A DNA stretch of 64,000 nt from Phycicoccus sp. M110.8 (lineage in GTDB: Bacteria; Actinomycetota; Actinomycetes; Actinomycetales; Dermatophilaceae): contig NZ_JAWDIC010000001.1 of assembly GCF_032464895.1 (NCBI RefSeq), positions 1,426,001-1,490,000 of the forward strand. Reading direction: 5' to 3'. The notes beneath the pieces were generated by a model that worked only from the letters and a program-made list of their open reading frames with translations, had not been told where the DNA came from and made no database searches. This document shows, in pieces, positions 1 through 9,155 of the stretch. How positions within the stretch are numbered: the stretch's first letter is position 1; every line of letters starts with the position of its first letter. The translations under genes were made by a program, and so were the position numbers.

Positions 1-95
1 CCGGCGGCCCCGCCGACGCGCGGCAGCTCTCCGAGGCCATCACGACGATCGCGTTCGACGGCTTGGCGACCGCCACGGCCCGTCACCAGTCGTAG
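1..95 (+). CDS. C-terminal end of a probable TetR-family regulator (partial)
   Basis: Only the last 30 codons are inside the window, read from base 3 to the TAG at 93-95. The peptide (SEAITTIAFDGLATATARHQS at the end, split here as SEAITTIAFDGL then ATATARHQS) resembles the last helix of TetR-family repressors. It converges on paaH and overlaps its 3' end by 13 bases. A TetR gene beside a paa operon would fit a PaaR-type repressor acting on the palindrome between paaA and paaZ, but that is inference: no DNA-binding domain is visible here. Confidence 0.45.
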   Translation, partial: GGPADARQLSEAITTIAFDGLATATARHQS

Positions 96-958
96 AAGCC
101 GCGCCCCGCCTTGCGACCCAGCTCGCCGGCAGCGACCTTGTCCCGCAGCAGCTGCGGCGGCTCGAACCGCGGGCCGAGCTCGCGGGCCAGGTGCTCGGCG
201 ATGGCCAGCCGCACGTCGAGCCCGACGATGTCGGTGGTCCGCAGCGGCCCCACGGGGTGGCGGTAGCCGAGCGTCATGGCGGTGTCGATGTCCTCGGCAC
301 TCGCCACGCCCTCCTGCACCATCCGCATGGCCTCGAGCGCGATCGCGACCCCGAGCCGGCTGCTGGCGAACCCGGGCGCGTCCTGCACGGTGATCCCCGT
401 CTTGCCCAGGGCCTCGACCCACGCGCGGGCGTCGTCGACGAGGGCCGGGTCGGTGCGCCTCCCGACGACGACCTCGACGAGGTCGCTGACGGGCACGGGG
501 TTGAAGAAGTGCAGCCCGACGAGCCGCTCCGGACGCGACAGCCCGTCGGCGATCGAGTCGATCGACAGCGAGCTCGTGTTCGTGGCGAGTGCCGCGTCCG
601 GCGCCGCCTGCTCCACCGCCGCGAACACCTGCCGCTTGAGCTCGACGTCCTCGGGCACCGCCTCCACGACCAGCGTCACCTCGGCGAGGTCGGCCGGGTC
701 CGTGGTCGTCCGGTATGCCGCGCCCGCGGCCTCCGCCTCGACCCCGAGGGTCCCGCGCTCGGCCGCCTTCGCGAGGCTGCCGGCGATGCGCTCCCCCGCC
801 GCCTGGGCCGCCGCTTCCGAGCTCTCGACGACGACGACCTGCGAGCCTGCGGAGACGAAGGCGTGCGCGATGCCGGCGCCCATGCGGCCACCCCCGTAGA
901 CGCCGACGTGGGCCGGCAGCCGGCGCCCGGCCGCGCCGGCCGCGCCCGCGGCGCTCAC
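83..958 (-). CDS. paaH: 3-hydroxyacyl-CoA dehydrogenase (phenylacetate pathway)
   Basis: This 291-residue protein is a 3-hydroxybutyryl/3-hydroxyadipyl-CoA dehydrogenase. It oxidises 3-hydroxyadipyl-CoA to 3-oxoadipyl-CoA with NAD in lower phenylacetate degradation. The N-terminal Rossmann loop reads GGGRMGAGIA, and the active-site segment LHFFNPVPVSDLVEVV carries the conserved His. The C-terminal domain (GYRHPVGPLRTTDIVGLDV, ending RKAGRGFYDW) is typical of the family. I place the start at the GTG at 958, which overlaps the thiolase stop (GTGA). The open frame continues upstream, but that stretch is antisense shadow of the thiolase gene. Last gene of the paa operon in the window. Confidence 0.85.
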   Translation of the reverse strand: MSAAGAAGAAGRRLPAHVGVYGGGRMGAGIAHAFVSAGSQVVVVESSEAAAQAAGERIAGSLAKAAERGTLGVEAEAAGAAYRTTTDPADLAEVTLVVEAVPEDVELKRQVFAAVEQAAPDAALATNTSSLSIDSIADGLSRPERLVGLHFFNPVPVSDLVEVVVGRRTDPALVDDARAWVEALGKTGITVQDAPGFASSRLGVAIALEAMRMVQEGVASAEDIDTAMTLGYRHPVGPLRTTDIVGLDVRLAIAEHLARELGPRFEPPQLLRDKVAAGELGRKAGRGFYDW

Positions 959-2133
959 GGGCGCTCCAGCAGCAGCGCGGTGCCCTGCCCGACGCCGACG
1001 CACATCGTCGCCAGGCCACGCCGGGCGCCGGCGCGCTCGAGCCGGCCGAGCAGCGTCACGACGATCCGGGTGCCGGAGCAGCCGAGCGGGTGGCCGAGGG
1101 CGATGGCGCCGCCGTCGGCGTTGACGACCTCCTCGTCGAGCTTGAGGTCGCGGACGCAGGCGAGGGACTGCGAGGCGAAGGCCTCGTTGAGCTCGACGGC
1201 GTCGAGGTCGTCCACCGTCCAGCCGGCCCGGTCGAGGGCCTTGCGCGTGGCGGGCACCGGCCCGATGCCCATGACGTCCGGTGCGACCCCGGCACTGGCA
1301 CCGCCGACGATGCGCGCCCGCGGGGTGAGGCCGTGCTTCTCCACGAACGCCTCCGACGCGACGACCACCGCCGCTGCGCCGTCGTTGAGGGCGCTGGAGT
1401 TGCCGGCCGTGACGAGGCCGTCCGGGCCGTGCAGCGGCCGCAGCCGGGCCAGCTTCTCCAGGCTCGTGTCGGCGCGGGGGCCCTCGTCGACCGCGACCTC
1501 GCCGTCGCCGACGGGGACCGCGACGGTCTCGGCCTCGAACCGCCCCGCCTCGATGGCCGCCACCGCCCGCTGGTGGGAGCGCAGCGCGAAGGTGTCGAGC
1601 TCCTCGCGGCTCAGCCCCCACCGCTGTGCGACCCGCTCCGCGGTCTGCGGCATGGTCAGCGTGGTGTCGGCGTCGAACCGCGGGTTGGTGAAGCGCCAGC
1701 CGATCGAGGTGTCGAACGCCGCACCCGGACGGGCGAACGCCTTCGCCGGCTTCTCCTGCACCCACGGCGCCCGCGTCATCGACTCGACCCCGCCCGCGAC
1801 GACGACGTCGGCGTCGCCCGCCGCGACCATCTGCCGGGCGGTGGTGATCGCCGTCATGCCCGAGGCGCACAGCCGGTTGACGGTGAAGCCGGGCACCGAG
1901 TCGGGGAAACCGGCGAGCAGCCAGGCCATCCGGGCGACGTTGCGGTTGTCCTCGCCTGCCTGGTTCGCGGCACCGAGGACCACCTCGTCGACCAGAGCCG
2001 GGTCGACGCCTGCCCGACGGACGACCTCGCCGACCACGAGGGCAGCGAGGTCGTCGGGGCGCACGGACGCCAGCGCACCGGCATACCGGCCGATGGGGGT
2101 GCGGACGGCGTCGACGAGAAACGCTTCGGGCAC
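955..2133 (-). CDS. paaJ: Acetyl-CoA acyltransferase (3-oxoadipyl-CoA thiolase type)
   Basis: A 392-residue thiolase with all three family motifs: the nucleophilic Cys in NRLCASGMTAI, the His in NADGGAIALGHPLGCSG and the second Cys in ATMCVGVGQG. In this operon it most likely cleaves 3-oxoadipyl-CoA to succinyl-CoA and acetyl-CoA, the last step of phenylacetate degradation. The family alone does not separate it from a general acetyl-CoA acetyltransferase, so the role comes from context. The GTG start has a good AAGGAG site 6 bases upstream and lies 27 bases after the paaE stop. The gene overlaps paaH by 4 bases. Confidence 0.82.
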   Translation of the reverse strand: MPEAFLVDAVRTPIGRYAGALASVRPDDLAALVVGEVVRRAGVDPALVDEVVLGAANQAGEDNRNVARMAWLLAGFPDSVPGFTVNRLCASGMTAITTARQMVAAGDADVVVAGGVESMTRAPWVQEKPAKAFARPGAAFDTSIGWRFTNPRFDADTTLTMPQTAERVAQRWGLSREELDTFALRSHQRAVAAIEAGRFEAETVAVPVGDGEVAVDEGPRADTSLEKLARLRPLHGPDGLVTAGNSSALNDGAAAVVVASEAFVEKHGLTPRARIVGGASAGVAPDVMGIGPVPATRKALDRAGWTVDDLDAVELNEAFASQSLACVRDLKLDEEVVNADGGAIALGHPLGCSGTRIVVTLLGRLERAGARRGLATMCVGVGQGTALLLERP

Positions 2134-2160
2134 GTCAATCTCCTTGCGGGACAGGGTCGG

Positions 2161-3258
2161 TCACGCGTCGAAGTCGACGGTGACGCGCTCGCTGACGGGG
2201 TAGGACTGGCAGGTCAGGACGAAGCCTTCGTCGACCTCGCCGTCCTCGAGGGCGTAGTTGCGGCGCATGTCGACCTCGCCCTCGCGGACCAGGGCGCGGC
2301 AGGTGCCGCAGACGCCGCCCTTGCAGGCGAACGGCAGGTCGGTGCGGGTGCGCTGGGCACCGTCGAGGATGCTCGTCGAGCGCGAGATCGGGGCGGTGCT
2401 GGTGAGCCCGTCGAGGACGACGGTGACCTCGCTCGTCTCCCCGGCGAGCTCCTCGTCGGGCCGGTGCAGCTCCGGCGGCGGCGCGTCGACGTAGAAGAGC
2501 TCGAAGTGAACGCGCTTCGGCTCGACCCCCAGGTCGGCCAGCGCCTCGCGTGCACCCTCGATCATGGCGTGCGGACCGCAGAGCCAGACGTGGTCGATCG
2601 AGTCGATCGGCACGAACGCCCCGGTGAGGGCGCGGATGCGGTCGGCGTCGAGGCGGCCGGAGAAGAGCGGGACGTCGCGCGGCTCACGGGACAGGACGTG
2701 GACGAGCTGGAACCTCGAGCCGTAGCGGTTCTTCAGGTCGGCGAGCTCCTCGGCGAACATCACCGAGCCGGTGGTGCGGTTGCCGTAGAACAGCGTCAGC
2801 TCGGCGTCGGGGTGGGCGAGCACGCTGGCGGCGATCGACAGCATGGGCGTGATGCCGGACCCGGCGGCGATGCACAGGTGCCGCTCGCCGACGCTCGGGT
2901 CGGCGCGGAACGAGCCCGACGGCGTCTGCACCTCGAGCACGTCCCCGGCCCTGACCTCGCGGACCAGCCAGCGGCTGAACAGCCCGTCGGGGATCTCACG
3001 GACCCCGATGCGCGGGCGCTCCCCCGCGGCGGCGCAGATGGAGTACTGCCGCCGCTCCTCCACCCCGTCGACGGTGCGCCGGATGGTGAGGGACTGGCCC
3101 GGCGCGAAGTCGTACTCGGCGGCGAGCTCCTCGGGAACGTCGAACGTGACGGCCGCAGAGTCGTCCGTGAGGCGCTCGACCGAGTGCACGGTGAGCTCGT
3201 GGAACCGCGGCCCGCGCCGGCGGCCGGCGGGGACGAGGAGGGAACCCGTGGCGGTCAC
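2161..3258 (-). CDS. paaE: 1,2-phenylacetyl-CoA epoxidase, reductase subunit PaaE
   Basis: PaaE (also called PaaK) passes electrons from NADPH through FAD and a [2Fe-2S] cluster to the diiron subunit PaaA. The 365-residue protein has the expected order: an FAD domain with RQYSICA, an NAD(P) domain starting at CIAAGSGITPMLSIA, then a plant-type ferredoxin domain. Its cluster cysteines are visible in ACKGGVCGTC and the later LTCQSYP. The GTG start abuts the paaD stop codon with no gap, so translation is probably coupled. Confidence 0.92.
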   Translation of the reverse strand: MTATGSLLVPAGRRRGPRFHELTVHSVERLTDDSAAVTFDVPEELAAEYDFAPGQSLTIRRTVDGVEERRQYSICAAAGERPRIGVREIPDGLFSRWLVREVRAGDVLEVQTPSGSFRADPSVGERHLCIAAGSGITPMLSIAASVLAHPDAELTLFYGNRTTGSVMFAEELADLKNRYGSRFQLVHVLSREPRDVPLFSGRLDADRIRALTGAFVPIDSIDHVWLCGPHAMIEGAREALADLGVEPKRVHFELFYVDAPPPELHRPDEELAGETSEVTVVLDGLTSTAPISRSTSILDGAQRTRTDLPFACKGGVCGTCRALVREGEVDMRRNYALEDGEVDEGFVLTCQSYPVSERVTVDFDA

Positions 3259-3822
3259 TCAGATCTCCTTGACGTGCTCGAACGGCTCGAGGCAGGACGT
3301 GCAGCGGTAGAGCGCCTTGCACGACGTCGGCCCGAACTCGGAGGTGAGGGCGGTGTCGGCCGACCCGCACCGGGGGCAGGTCACGGCACGCCGGGTGGGC
3401 GCGAGGGTGAGCGGCACGGGTCCGCTGCCGACGCGACGGCCGACCGGGTGCGGGGCGGAGATCCCCGCCTCGGCGAGGGCGGCGCGACCCCGCTCGCTGA
3501 TCCAGTCGCTCGACCAGGCCGGGGACAGGGCCACCGCCACCCGCGCCTCGAGGCCCGCCTCGGCGAGCGCACGCACGAGGTCGTCGCGCATCGTGGCCAT
3601 CGCCGGGCAGCCGGAGTACGTCGGGGTGATCGAGACGACCACCGTGCCGTCGGCGTCGACCTCGACCCCGCGCAGGACCCCCAGGTCCTCGAGCGTCAGC
3701 ATCGGCAGCTCGGGGTCGGTGACGGTGCGCGCCACGGCATACGCCCGCTCCTGCAGCCCAGCGGCCCCTCGCCGTGCCGGGGGCTCATGCAGCCCGTCGA
3801 CGCGGGTGGACACGGCGGTCAC
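3259..3822 (-). CDS. paaD: Phenylacetate degradation protein PaaD (MIP18/DUF59 type)
   Basis: PaaD is a small MIP18-family protein needed to mature the iron centres of the epoxidase. From the GTG at 3822 it is 187 residues. The MIP18 part has TVTDPELPMLTLEDLGVLRG and the conserved Cys in SGCPAMATMRDDL. The C-terminus has two CxxC pairs (CPRCG and CTSC), probably a metal-binding ribbon. The start forms a GTGA overlap with the paaC stop; another GTG one codon upstream (3825) is also possible. The frame is open much further upstream, but that is shadow of paaC. Confidence 0.88.
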   Translation of the reverse strand: MTAVSTRVDGLHEPPARRGAAGLQERAYAVARTVTDPELPMLTLEDLGVLRGVEVDADGTVVVSITPTYSGCPAMATMRDDLVRALAEAGLEARVAVALSPAWSSDWISERGRAALAEAGISAPHPVGRRVGSGPVPLTLAPTRRAVTCPRCGSADTALTSEFGPTSCKALYRCTSCLEPFEHVKEI

Positions 3823-4769
3823 CACTGCCCCATGGGGTGCGCGCGAGCGACGGACTGCATCTCGGCGAGGAGCCGGCTCAGCGCCTCGGTGTGCATGCCG
3901 TCGCGCCCGGTGCGGCCGGCCACCGCGGCGAGGCGCCCCGGGGCGGGCTGCTCGACGCCGCTCATCGCGAAGACCTGCGCCAGGACGACGCCGACCTCGT
4001 CCGCCACCGTGGACGGGTCCACCCCGACGCCCTGCTCGGCTGCGGCCCGCTCCGCGTCGTGGGTGTCGAAGAGCTCGGCGAACAGCGGCCAGACCGAGGT
4101 CAGGGCGGCGTCGAGCCGGCGGCGGGACTCCTCGGTCCCCTGCGCCAGGGTGAGGAACCACCGGCCGGCGAAGTCGCGGTGGTACGTCAGCTCCTTGACG
4201 CCCTTGGCTGCGACCGCGGCGAGCACGTGGTCGCGGCTGTCGGCGAGCCGCTCGAACACCGCGATCCGCGCGCAGGAGAACAGCAGCAGCTTGACGATCG
4301 TCACGGCGAAGTCGCCGTTGTCGAGCTCGACGAGCCGGACGTTGCGGAACTGCTGGTCGCCACGGAAGAACGCGAGCGCGTCCTCGGGCGGGACGGGCGA
4401 GCCCTCGGGCAGCGCCGGCACGAGCGAGGGGTCGGCCGCCGCAGCCCGGGCGAGCAGCAGCCGGGCCTGGCCGAGCAGGTCCAGCGCGATGTTGGCGAGG
4501 GCGATGTCCTCCTCGAGGTCGGGCGCGCGGCTGCACCACTCCGACAGCCGGTGCGAGGCGACGAGCGCGTCGTCGGCCAGCATGAGCGAGTACGCGCCGA
4601 GGACGGCGGGGTCGACACCCTCGGGGATGGTCGTGTCGACGCCGGCGAGCGGGTCCTCGAAGTCGGTGCCGAAGGCCCAGTGGGCGGCGTCGCCGGCCGG
4701 TTCGTGCTCGAGCAGCCCGTCGTAGACGGAGCCGTCGGCGGCGTTCGGGTCGGGGGTGGGGTGGCTCAT
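3819..4769 (-). CDS. paaC: 1,2-phenylacetyl-CoA epoxidase, structural subunit PaaC
   Basis: PaaC is the non-catalytic ferritin-like partner of PaaA in the PaaABC(E) complex that epoxidises phenylacetyl-CoA. The 316-residue product is normal to slightly long. It carries recognisable PaaC segments such as EEDIALANIALDLLGQARLLL and TIVKLLLFSCARIAVFERLADS, and ends in ARAHPMGQW. The N-terminal 50 or so residues are acidic and variable. It lies 7 bases after paaB and overlaps paaD by 4 bases. Confidence 0.92.
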   Translation of the reverse strand: MSHPTPDPNAADGSVYDGLLEHEPAGDAAHWAFGTDFEDPLAGVDTTIPEGVDPAVLGAYSLMLADDALVASHRLSEWCSRAPDLEEDIALANIALDLLGQARLLLARAAAADPSLVPALPEGSPVPPEDALAFFRGDQQFRNVRLVELDNGDFAVTIVKLLLFSCARIAVFERLADSRDHVLAAVAAKGVKELTYHRDFAGRWFLTLAQGTEESRRRLDAALTSVWPLFAELFDTHDAERAAAEQGVGVDPSTVADEVGVVLAQVFAMSGVEQPAPGRLAAVAGRTGRDGMHTEALSRLLAEMQSVARAHPMGQW

Positions 4770-4776
4770 CGGTCGC

Positions 4777-5118
4777 TCACATGTGGGGGACGTCGTCGGG
4801 GATCGTGTAGAAGGTCGGGTGCCGGTAGACCTTGTCGCCGCTGGGGGCGAACAGCGGGTCCTTCTCGTCCGGGCTCGACGCCGCGATGTCGACAGACTTC
4901 ACGACCCAGATGCTCACGCCCTCGTTGCGCCGGGTGTAGACGTCGCGGGCGTGCATCAGCGCCATCTGGTCGTCGGCGGCGTGCAGCGACCCGACATGGA
5001 CGTGGTTGAGCCCCCGCTTGCCGCGCACGAACACCTCGTACAGCGGCCACTCCGCGCGGACGCCCGAGCCGCCGTGCGCCGTCGTGCCGGCCTGCGCCGT
5101 CGTTCCCTGCTCGCTCAT
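4777..5118 (-). CDS. paaB: 1,2-phenylacetyl-CoA epoxidase, subunit PaaB
   Basis: A 113-residue PaaB, the small subunit that bridges PaaAC dimers in the epoxidase. Conserved segments seen are [21 protein letters not shown], split here as [13 protein letters not shown] and [13 protein letters not shown], then [16 protein letters not shown] and the closing [14 protein letters not shown]. The first 20 residues are a Thr/Ala/Gly-rich extension. The ATG at 5118 overlaps the paaA stop as ATGA. Confidence 0.93.
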   Translation of the reverse strand: MSEQGTTAQAGTTAHGGSGVRAEWPLYEVFVRGKRGLNHVHVGSLHAADDQMALMHARDVYTRRNEGVSIWVVKSVDIAASSPDEKDPLFAPSGDKVYRHPTFYTIPDDVPHM

Positions 5119-6104
5119 GCCGCACCCTTCTCGTCGTTCGCGGCGGCAGCCTGCTTCGCGGCATACGCGGTCGCGGCCTCACGCACCCACGCGCCGTCCT
5201 CGTGGGCCTTGCGGCGGTGGGCGATCCGCTGGGCGTTGCACGGCCCGTTGCCCTTGACCACCTGCATGAACTCGCTCCAGTCGGGCTGGGTGAAGTCGTG
5301 CGCGCCGCGCTCGGCGTTCCAGCGCAGGTCGGGGTCCGGCAGGGTGACGCCGAGCGCCTTCGCCTGCGGCACCGTCATGTCGACGAAGCGCTGGCGCAGG
5401 TCGTCGTTGGTGTTGCGCTTGATCCCCCACGCCATCGACTGCTGCGTGTTGGGCGACTCGGCGTCCGGCGGCCCGAACATCATCAGTGCCGGCCACCAGA
5501 ACCGGTCGACCGACTCCTGCACCATCGCCCGCTGCTCGTCGGTGCCGCGCATCATCGTCATGAGCAGCTCGTAGCCCTGCCGCTGGTGGAAGGACTCCTC
5601 CTTGCAGATGCGGATCATCGCCCGGCCGTACGGCCCGAACGAGGTGCGGCACAGCGGCACCTGGTTGCAGATCGCGGCGCCGTCGACGAGCCAGCCGATC
5701 GTGCCGACGTCGGCGTACGACAGGGTCGGGTAGTTGAAGATCGAGGAGTACTTCTGCCGGCCGTCGATGAGCATCTCGGTGAGCTCCTGGCGCGAGACGC
5801 CGAGCGTCTCGCACGCGGAGTAGAGGTACAGCCCGTGGCCGGCCTCGTCCTGCACCTTGGCGAGCAGGATCGCCTTGCGCCGCAGGGAGGGCGCGCGGGT
5901 CAGCCAGTTGCCCTCCGGCTGCATGCCGATGATCTCCGAGTGGGCGTGCTGCGCGACCTGCCGGACCAGCGTCCTGCGGTAGCCCTCGGGCATCCAGTCC
6001 CGTGGCTCGATGCGGTCGCCTCGTGCGATGGTGGCGTCGAAGCCCGCTTCGTATGCCGCGTCGTCGCCCGCGTCGCCGCGGGTGCGTTCCGGAGCCGTCG
6101 TCAT
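5115..6104 (-). CDS. paaA: 1,2-phenylacetyl-CoA epoxidase, catalytic subunit PaaA
   Basis: PaaA holds the diiron site that inserts oxygen into the ring of phenylacetyl-CoA. The 329-residue product contains diiron ligand segments including [20 protein letters not shown] and [17 protein letters not shown] start at the ATG at 6104 ([10 protein letters not shown]) because GGGAGGA lies 5 bases upstream; an in-frame start 14 codons earlier has no better support. First gene of the leftward paa operon; its promoter region faces paaZ across about 146 bases that include a TetR-type palindrome. Confidence 0.93.
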   Translation of the reverse strand: MTTAPERTRGDAGDDAAYEAGFDATIARGDRIEPRDWMPEGYRRTLVRQVAQHAHSEIIGMQPEGNWLTRAPSLRRKAILLAKVQDEAGHGLYLYSACETLGVSRQELTEMLIDGRQKYSSIFNYPTLSYADVGTIGWLVDGAAICNQVPLCRTSFGPYGRAMIRICKEESFHQRQGYELLMTMMRGTDEQRAMVQESVDRFWWPALMMFGPPDAESPNTQQSMAWGIKRNTNDDLRQRFVDMTVPQAKALGVTLPDPDLRWNAERGAHDFTQPDWSEFMQVVKGNGPCNAQRIAHRRKAHEDGAWVREAATAYAAKQAAAANDEKGAA

Positions 6105-6192
6105 CGCGTCCTCCCGAGGGTGGTGGGAACCAGCATCCCGCGCCACCGAGAAGGAGCACAGACCGGTGGCACGGGAAGGGCCGCGCGGGCAT

Positions 6193-6214
6193 TTACTGAC
6201 CGAGCGGTCTGTAA
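6193..6214. promoter_or_regulatory. TetR/PaaR-type operator between paaA and paaZ
   Basis: A 22-base near-palindrome with arms TTACtGACCG and CGGTCtGTAA around the central AG. Eighteen of 22 positions are symmetric. GACCG-NN-CGGTC is a typical TetR-family half-site pair, and its place between the divergent catabolic genes suits a phenylacetyl-CoA-responsive repressor of the PaaR kind. The right arm runs into TAATAGTGT, a plausible -10 region for paaZ. Confidence 0.65.
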
Positions 6215-6250
6215 TAGTGTGGCACGCACCGAGGGAGAGGACAACACCCC

Positions 6251-8287
6251 ATGTCGATGCTCGAGAGCTATGCCGCGGGCCGGTGGTTCCGCGCCACCGA
6301 CGAGGGCGCCCCGCTGCGGGATGCCACGACCGGCGAGGAGGTCGCCCGGATCTCGTCCACCGGCCTCGACGTCGGCGCGATGGTGGAGCACGCGCGCAGC
6401 GTCGGCGGTCCCGCGCTGCGTGACCTGACGTTCCACGAGCGCTCGGCCCTCATCAAGGAGCTCGCCAAGCACCTCACCGCACACAAGGACGAGTTCTACG
6501 AGCTCTCCACCCGCACGGGCGCGACGAGACGCGACTCGGCAGTCGACATCGACGGCGGCTTCGGCACGCTCTTCTCCGTGGCGAGCAAGGGCACCCGCGA
6601 GATGCCGGCCGACACGGTCTACCTCGACGGGGGCCTCGAGCAGCTCGGCCGTGCGGGCCAGTTCGTCGGCCAGCACGTCTACACGACGCGGCCGGGCGTC
6701 GCCGTGCAGATCAACGCCTTCAACTTCCCGGTCTGGGGCATGCTCGAGAAGCTCGCGCCCGCCTTCATCGCCGGGGTGCCGAGCATCGTCAAGCCGGCCA
6801 GCCAGACGGCATACCTCACCGAGCTCGTGGTCCGGCGGATCATCGAGTCCGGGATCCTCCCCGAGGGCACCCTGCAGCTGCTCAGCGGCAGCGCGTCCGG
6901 CCTGCTCGACGCGCTCACCGTGCAGGACTCGGTCGCGTTCACCGGGTCGGCGCACACGGCCGGCATCCTGCGCAGCCACCAGAACGTGCTGCACGGCGGC
7001 GTCCAGCTCGGCGTCGAGGCCGACTCGCTCAACTGCTCGGTCCTCGGCCCGGACGTGACGGCCGACGACCCCGAGTTCGACCTGTTCGTCAAGGGCGTCG
7101 TCACCGAGATGACGGTCAAGGCCGGCCAGAAGTGCACCGCCATCCGGCGCACCATCGTCCCGGCGGCCATCGCCGACGAGGTCGTCGAGGCCATCGGCGC
7201 CCGGCTGTCCTCAACCACTGTCGGCAACCCGGCGAACCCGGACGTGCGCATGGGCGCGCTCGCCTCGGTGGACCAGCGCGACGAGGTCCGCAAGGCCATC
7301 GCGTCGCTCCAGGCCTCGAGCGACATCGTGTGGGGCAACCCCGACTCCGCCGAGCTCGTCGACGCGGACTTCGCGGTGGGCGCCTTCCTCGCTCCGGTGC
7401 TGCTGCGGGCCCGGGAGGGTGCGGTCGAGCCGCACGACGTCGAGCCGTTCGGTCCGGTGAGCACCGTCATCTCCTACGAGACCGTCGACGAGGCGATCGC
7501 GCTCGCGGCCCGCGGCAAGGGCTCGCTGGTGGGTTCGCTCGTCACGCACGACCCCTCCGTCGCCCGCGACGTGACCCTCGGCCTCGCGCCTTGGCACGGC
7601 CGGATCCTCGTGCTCGACCGCGCGGCCGCGCCGGAGTCCACCGGCCACGGCTCCCCGCTGCCGATGCTCGTCCACGGCGGTCCCGGCCGGGCGGGTGGCG
7701 GCGAGGAGCTCGGTGGCGTGCGCGGCATCCTGCACCACATGCAGCGCACCGCCCTGCAGGGCTCCCCCGACATGCTCACCGCCATCACCGGGCGCTGGAC
7801 CAAGGGGGCGCAGCGTCGCGTCGAGGAGGTCCACCCGTTCCGGAAGTCGTTGGCAGAGCTGCGCATCGGCGACACGGTGCAGTCGGCGTCGCGCCGGGTG
7901 ACGCTCGAGGACATCGAGCACTTCGCCGAGTTCACGGGCGACACGTTCTACGCCCACACCGACGAGGCGGCAGCTCAGAAGAACGAGCTCTTCGGCGGGA
8001 TCGTCGCGCACGGCTACCTCGTGGTGTCGCTGGCGGCTGGACTGTTCGTCCAGCCGGACCCGGGCCCCGTCCTGGCCAACTTCGGCGTCGACAACCTGCG
8101 GTTCCTCACCCCCGTCAAGGTCGACGACGAGATCTCTGTGCTGCTCACCGTCAAGCAGCTCTCGCCGCGGCGCTCGGCCGACTACGGCGAGGTCCGCTGG
8201 GACGCCGTCGTGAGCAACGCCGACGGCGAGCCGGTCGCGACCTATGACGTGCTCACGCTGGTGGCCAAGGAGCAGCCGCAGTACTGA
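6251..8287 (+). CDS. paaZ: Bifunctional oxepin-CoA hydrolase / 3-oxo-5,6-dehydrosuberyl-CoA semialdehyde dehydrogenase PaaZ
   Basis: PaaZ opens the oxepin ring and oxidises the resulting aldehyde, giving 3-oxo-5,6-dehydrosuberyl-CoA. The 678-residue protein is a fusion: an aldehyde dehydrogenase domain (about 1-520) and a C-terminal MaoC-type R-hydratase domain (about 540-678). Catalytic Glu256 (LGVEADSLN) and Cys295 ([10 protein letters not shown]) fall at the same positions I recall for E. coli PaaZ. The hydratase pair is Asp564 and His569 in GDTFYAHTD, both intact, so both activities are expected. GAGGGAGAGGA sits upstream of the ATG. Divergent from paaABCDE. Confidence 0.93.
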   Translation: MSMLESYAAGRWFRATDEGAPLRDATTGEEVARISSTGLDVGAMVEHARSVGGPALRDLTFHERSALIKELAKHLTAHKDEFYELSTRTGATRRDSAVDIDGGFGTLFSVASKGTREMPADTVYLDGGLEQLGRAGQFVGQHVYTTRPGVAVQINAFNFPVWGMLEKLAPAFIAGVPSIVKPASQTAYLTELVVRRIIESGILPEGTLQLLSGSASGLLDALTVQDSVAFTGSAHTAGILRSHQNVLHGGVQLGVEADSLNCSVLGPDVTADDPEFDLFVKGVVTEMTVKAGQKCTAIRRTIVPAAIADEVVEAIGARLSSTTVGNPANPDVRMGALASVDQRDEVRKAIASLQASSDIVWGNPDSAELVDADFAVGAFLAPVLLRAREGAVEPHDVEPFGPVSTVISYETVDEAIALAARGKGSLVGSLVTHDPSVARDVTLGLAPWHGRILVLDRAAAPESTGHGSPLPMLVHGGPGRAGGGEELGGVRGILHHMQRTALQGSPDMLTAITGRWTKGAQRRVEEVHPFRKSLAELRIGDTVQSASRRVTLEDIEHFAEFTGDTFYAHTDEAAAQKNELFGGIVAHGYLVVSLAAGLFVQPDPGPVLANFGVDNLRFLTPVKVDDEISVLLTVKQLSPRRSADYGEVRWDAVVSNADGEPVATYDVLTLVAKEQPQY

Positions 8288-8370
8288 CGAGCCAGGGGTG
8301 CCGCCGACCGGCGAGGCGCAGGGATCGCGCGTTGACGCCCAGTGGCTCCTCGGCCCCAGGGCCACCCTTG

Positions 8371-8430
8371 GTGATCGAGAAACGAACCTGGGTTTCGGAG
8401 TTCCGAAACCCAGGTTCGTTTCTCGATCAC
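8371..8430. repeat. Perfect 29-bp inverted repeat between convergent genes
   Basis: Left arm 8371-8399 and right arm 8402-8430 are exact reverse complements, separated by only the two bases GT. The arms are A/T-richer than the surroundings and contain CGAGAAACG and AACCTGGGTTTCGG. The right arm includes the TGA stop of the leftward TetR gene (8427-8429); paaZ ends 84 bases to the left. It could be a two-way terminator for the converging genes, though it has no T-run and is longer and more perfect than terminators need. A dispersed intergenic palindrome is the other explanation. Confidence 0.85.
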
Positions 8431-9113
8431 ACCACCCTGGGGGCCAGCCCCTCCCACGCGAGCGAGGTGAGCAGCTCCACGAGCCGCTCCTCGGGAATGG
8501 TGGGCCGGTCGAGCCAGCGGTGGGTCGCGAGCTGCACGAGGCCCACCACGGCATACGCCACGTGCTCGTCGTCGTCCGCGGGCTCGCCGCGACGGGTGGC
8601 GAGCAGGGCGACGAGGGCCTGCGCGACCGCTGACTCCACGCCGCCCACGAAGTCACCGCCGTCGCCGAGTCCGTTGTGCGCGAAGGCGAACCGGTAGAGG
8701 TCGCGGTCCTCGCGCACGGTGGCGACATACGCGCGGACTGCCGAGGCGACGACGGCGCGGTCGTCGGCGGACTCGGCCTCGAACGCCTCGGCGAGCCGCG
8801 GGAGGAAGACGTCCTCGGCGGCGGACTCGAGGACGGCGCGGAACAGGTCGTCCTTGTCCTTGAAGTGGCGGTAGACCACCGGCTTGCTCACCCCCGCCAC
8901 CGCGCAGACGTCGTCGAGGCCGATGCGTGGCCCGTGCTGGCGGATCGCCGCGATGGCCGCCTGGACGAACTCGCGGCGCCGCTCCTCGCGGTGGGTCCGC
9001 CAGCGCTCCGAGCGGCCGTCCGGGCGTGCGACCTCCGCGGGGGCCGAGCGCCCGCGCTCCGTGACGTCCGGTCGGGCGTCCCCCTTGACGGCGTCGCTCT
9101 TCATGTGAACCAT
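8427..9113 (-). CDS. TetR/AcrR-family transcriptional regulator
   Basis: A 228-residue TetR repressor. After a charged N-terminal tail of about 40 residues comes the HTH: FVQAAIAAIRQHGPRIGLDD, then VCAVAGVSKPVVYRHFKDKDDLFRAVLE, a textbook TetR recognition helix. The C-terminal domain is unassigned. Start ATG 9113 is used; ATG 9104 is an alternative that would leave more room for the promoter. It faces a diiron oxygenase gene and most likely controls it; a role in the nearby paa genes is possible but not shown. Its stop codon lies inside a long inverted repeat. Confidence 0.85.
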   Translation of the reverse strand: MVHMKSDAVKGDARPDVTERGRSAPAEVARPDGRSERWRTHREERRREFVQAAIAAIRQHGPRIGLDDVCAVAGVSKPVVYRHFKDKDDLFRAVLESAAEDVFLPRLAEAFEAESADDRAVVASAVRAYVATVREDRDLYRFAFAHNGLGDGGDFVGGVESAVAQALVALLATRRGEPADDDEHVAYAVVGLVQLATHRWLDRPTIPEERLVELLTSLAWEGLAPRVV

Positions 9114-9126
9114 AGTAGGCGTTACT
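9114..9126. promoter_or_regulatory. Candidate operator between TetR and diiron oxygenase genes
   Basis: A short inverted repeat AGTA-GGCGT-TACT lies immediately upstream of the TetR start. An outer, imperfect TGTGAA/TTCACA pair flanks it. A self-regulating TetR site would be expected here, but the arms are only 4 bases, so this is tentative. Confidence 0.35.
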
Positions 9127-9155
9127 CGGATTCACACATATCCTGAGGAGCCTCC

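Noticed and set aside
715-4725. Plus-strand open frame of 1336 codons opposite the paa operon
   Set aside because: It is antisense to seven well-recognised genes, is a low-complexity Arg/Gly/Pro/Ala translation, and has no domain. Such shadows are routine at this G+C.
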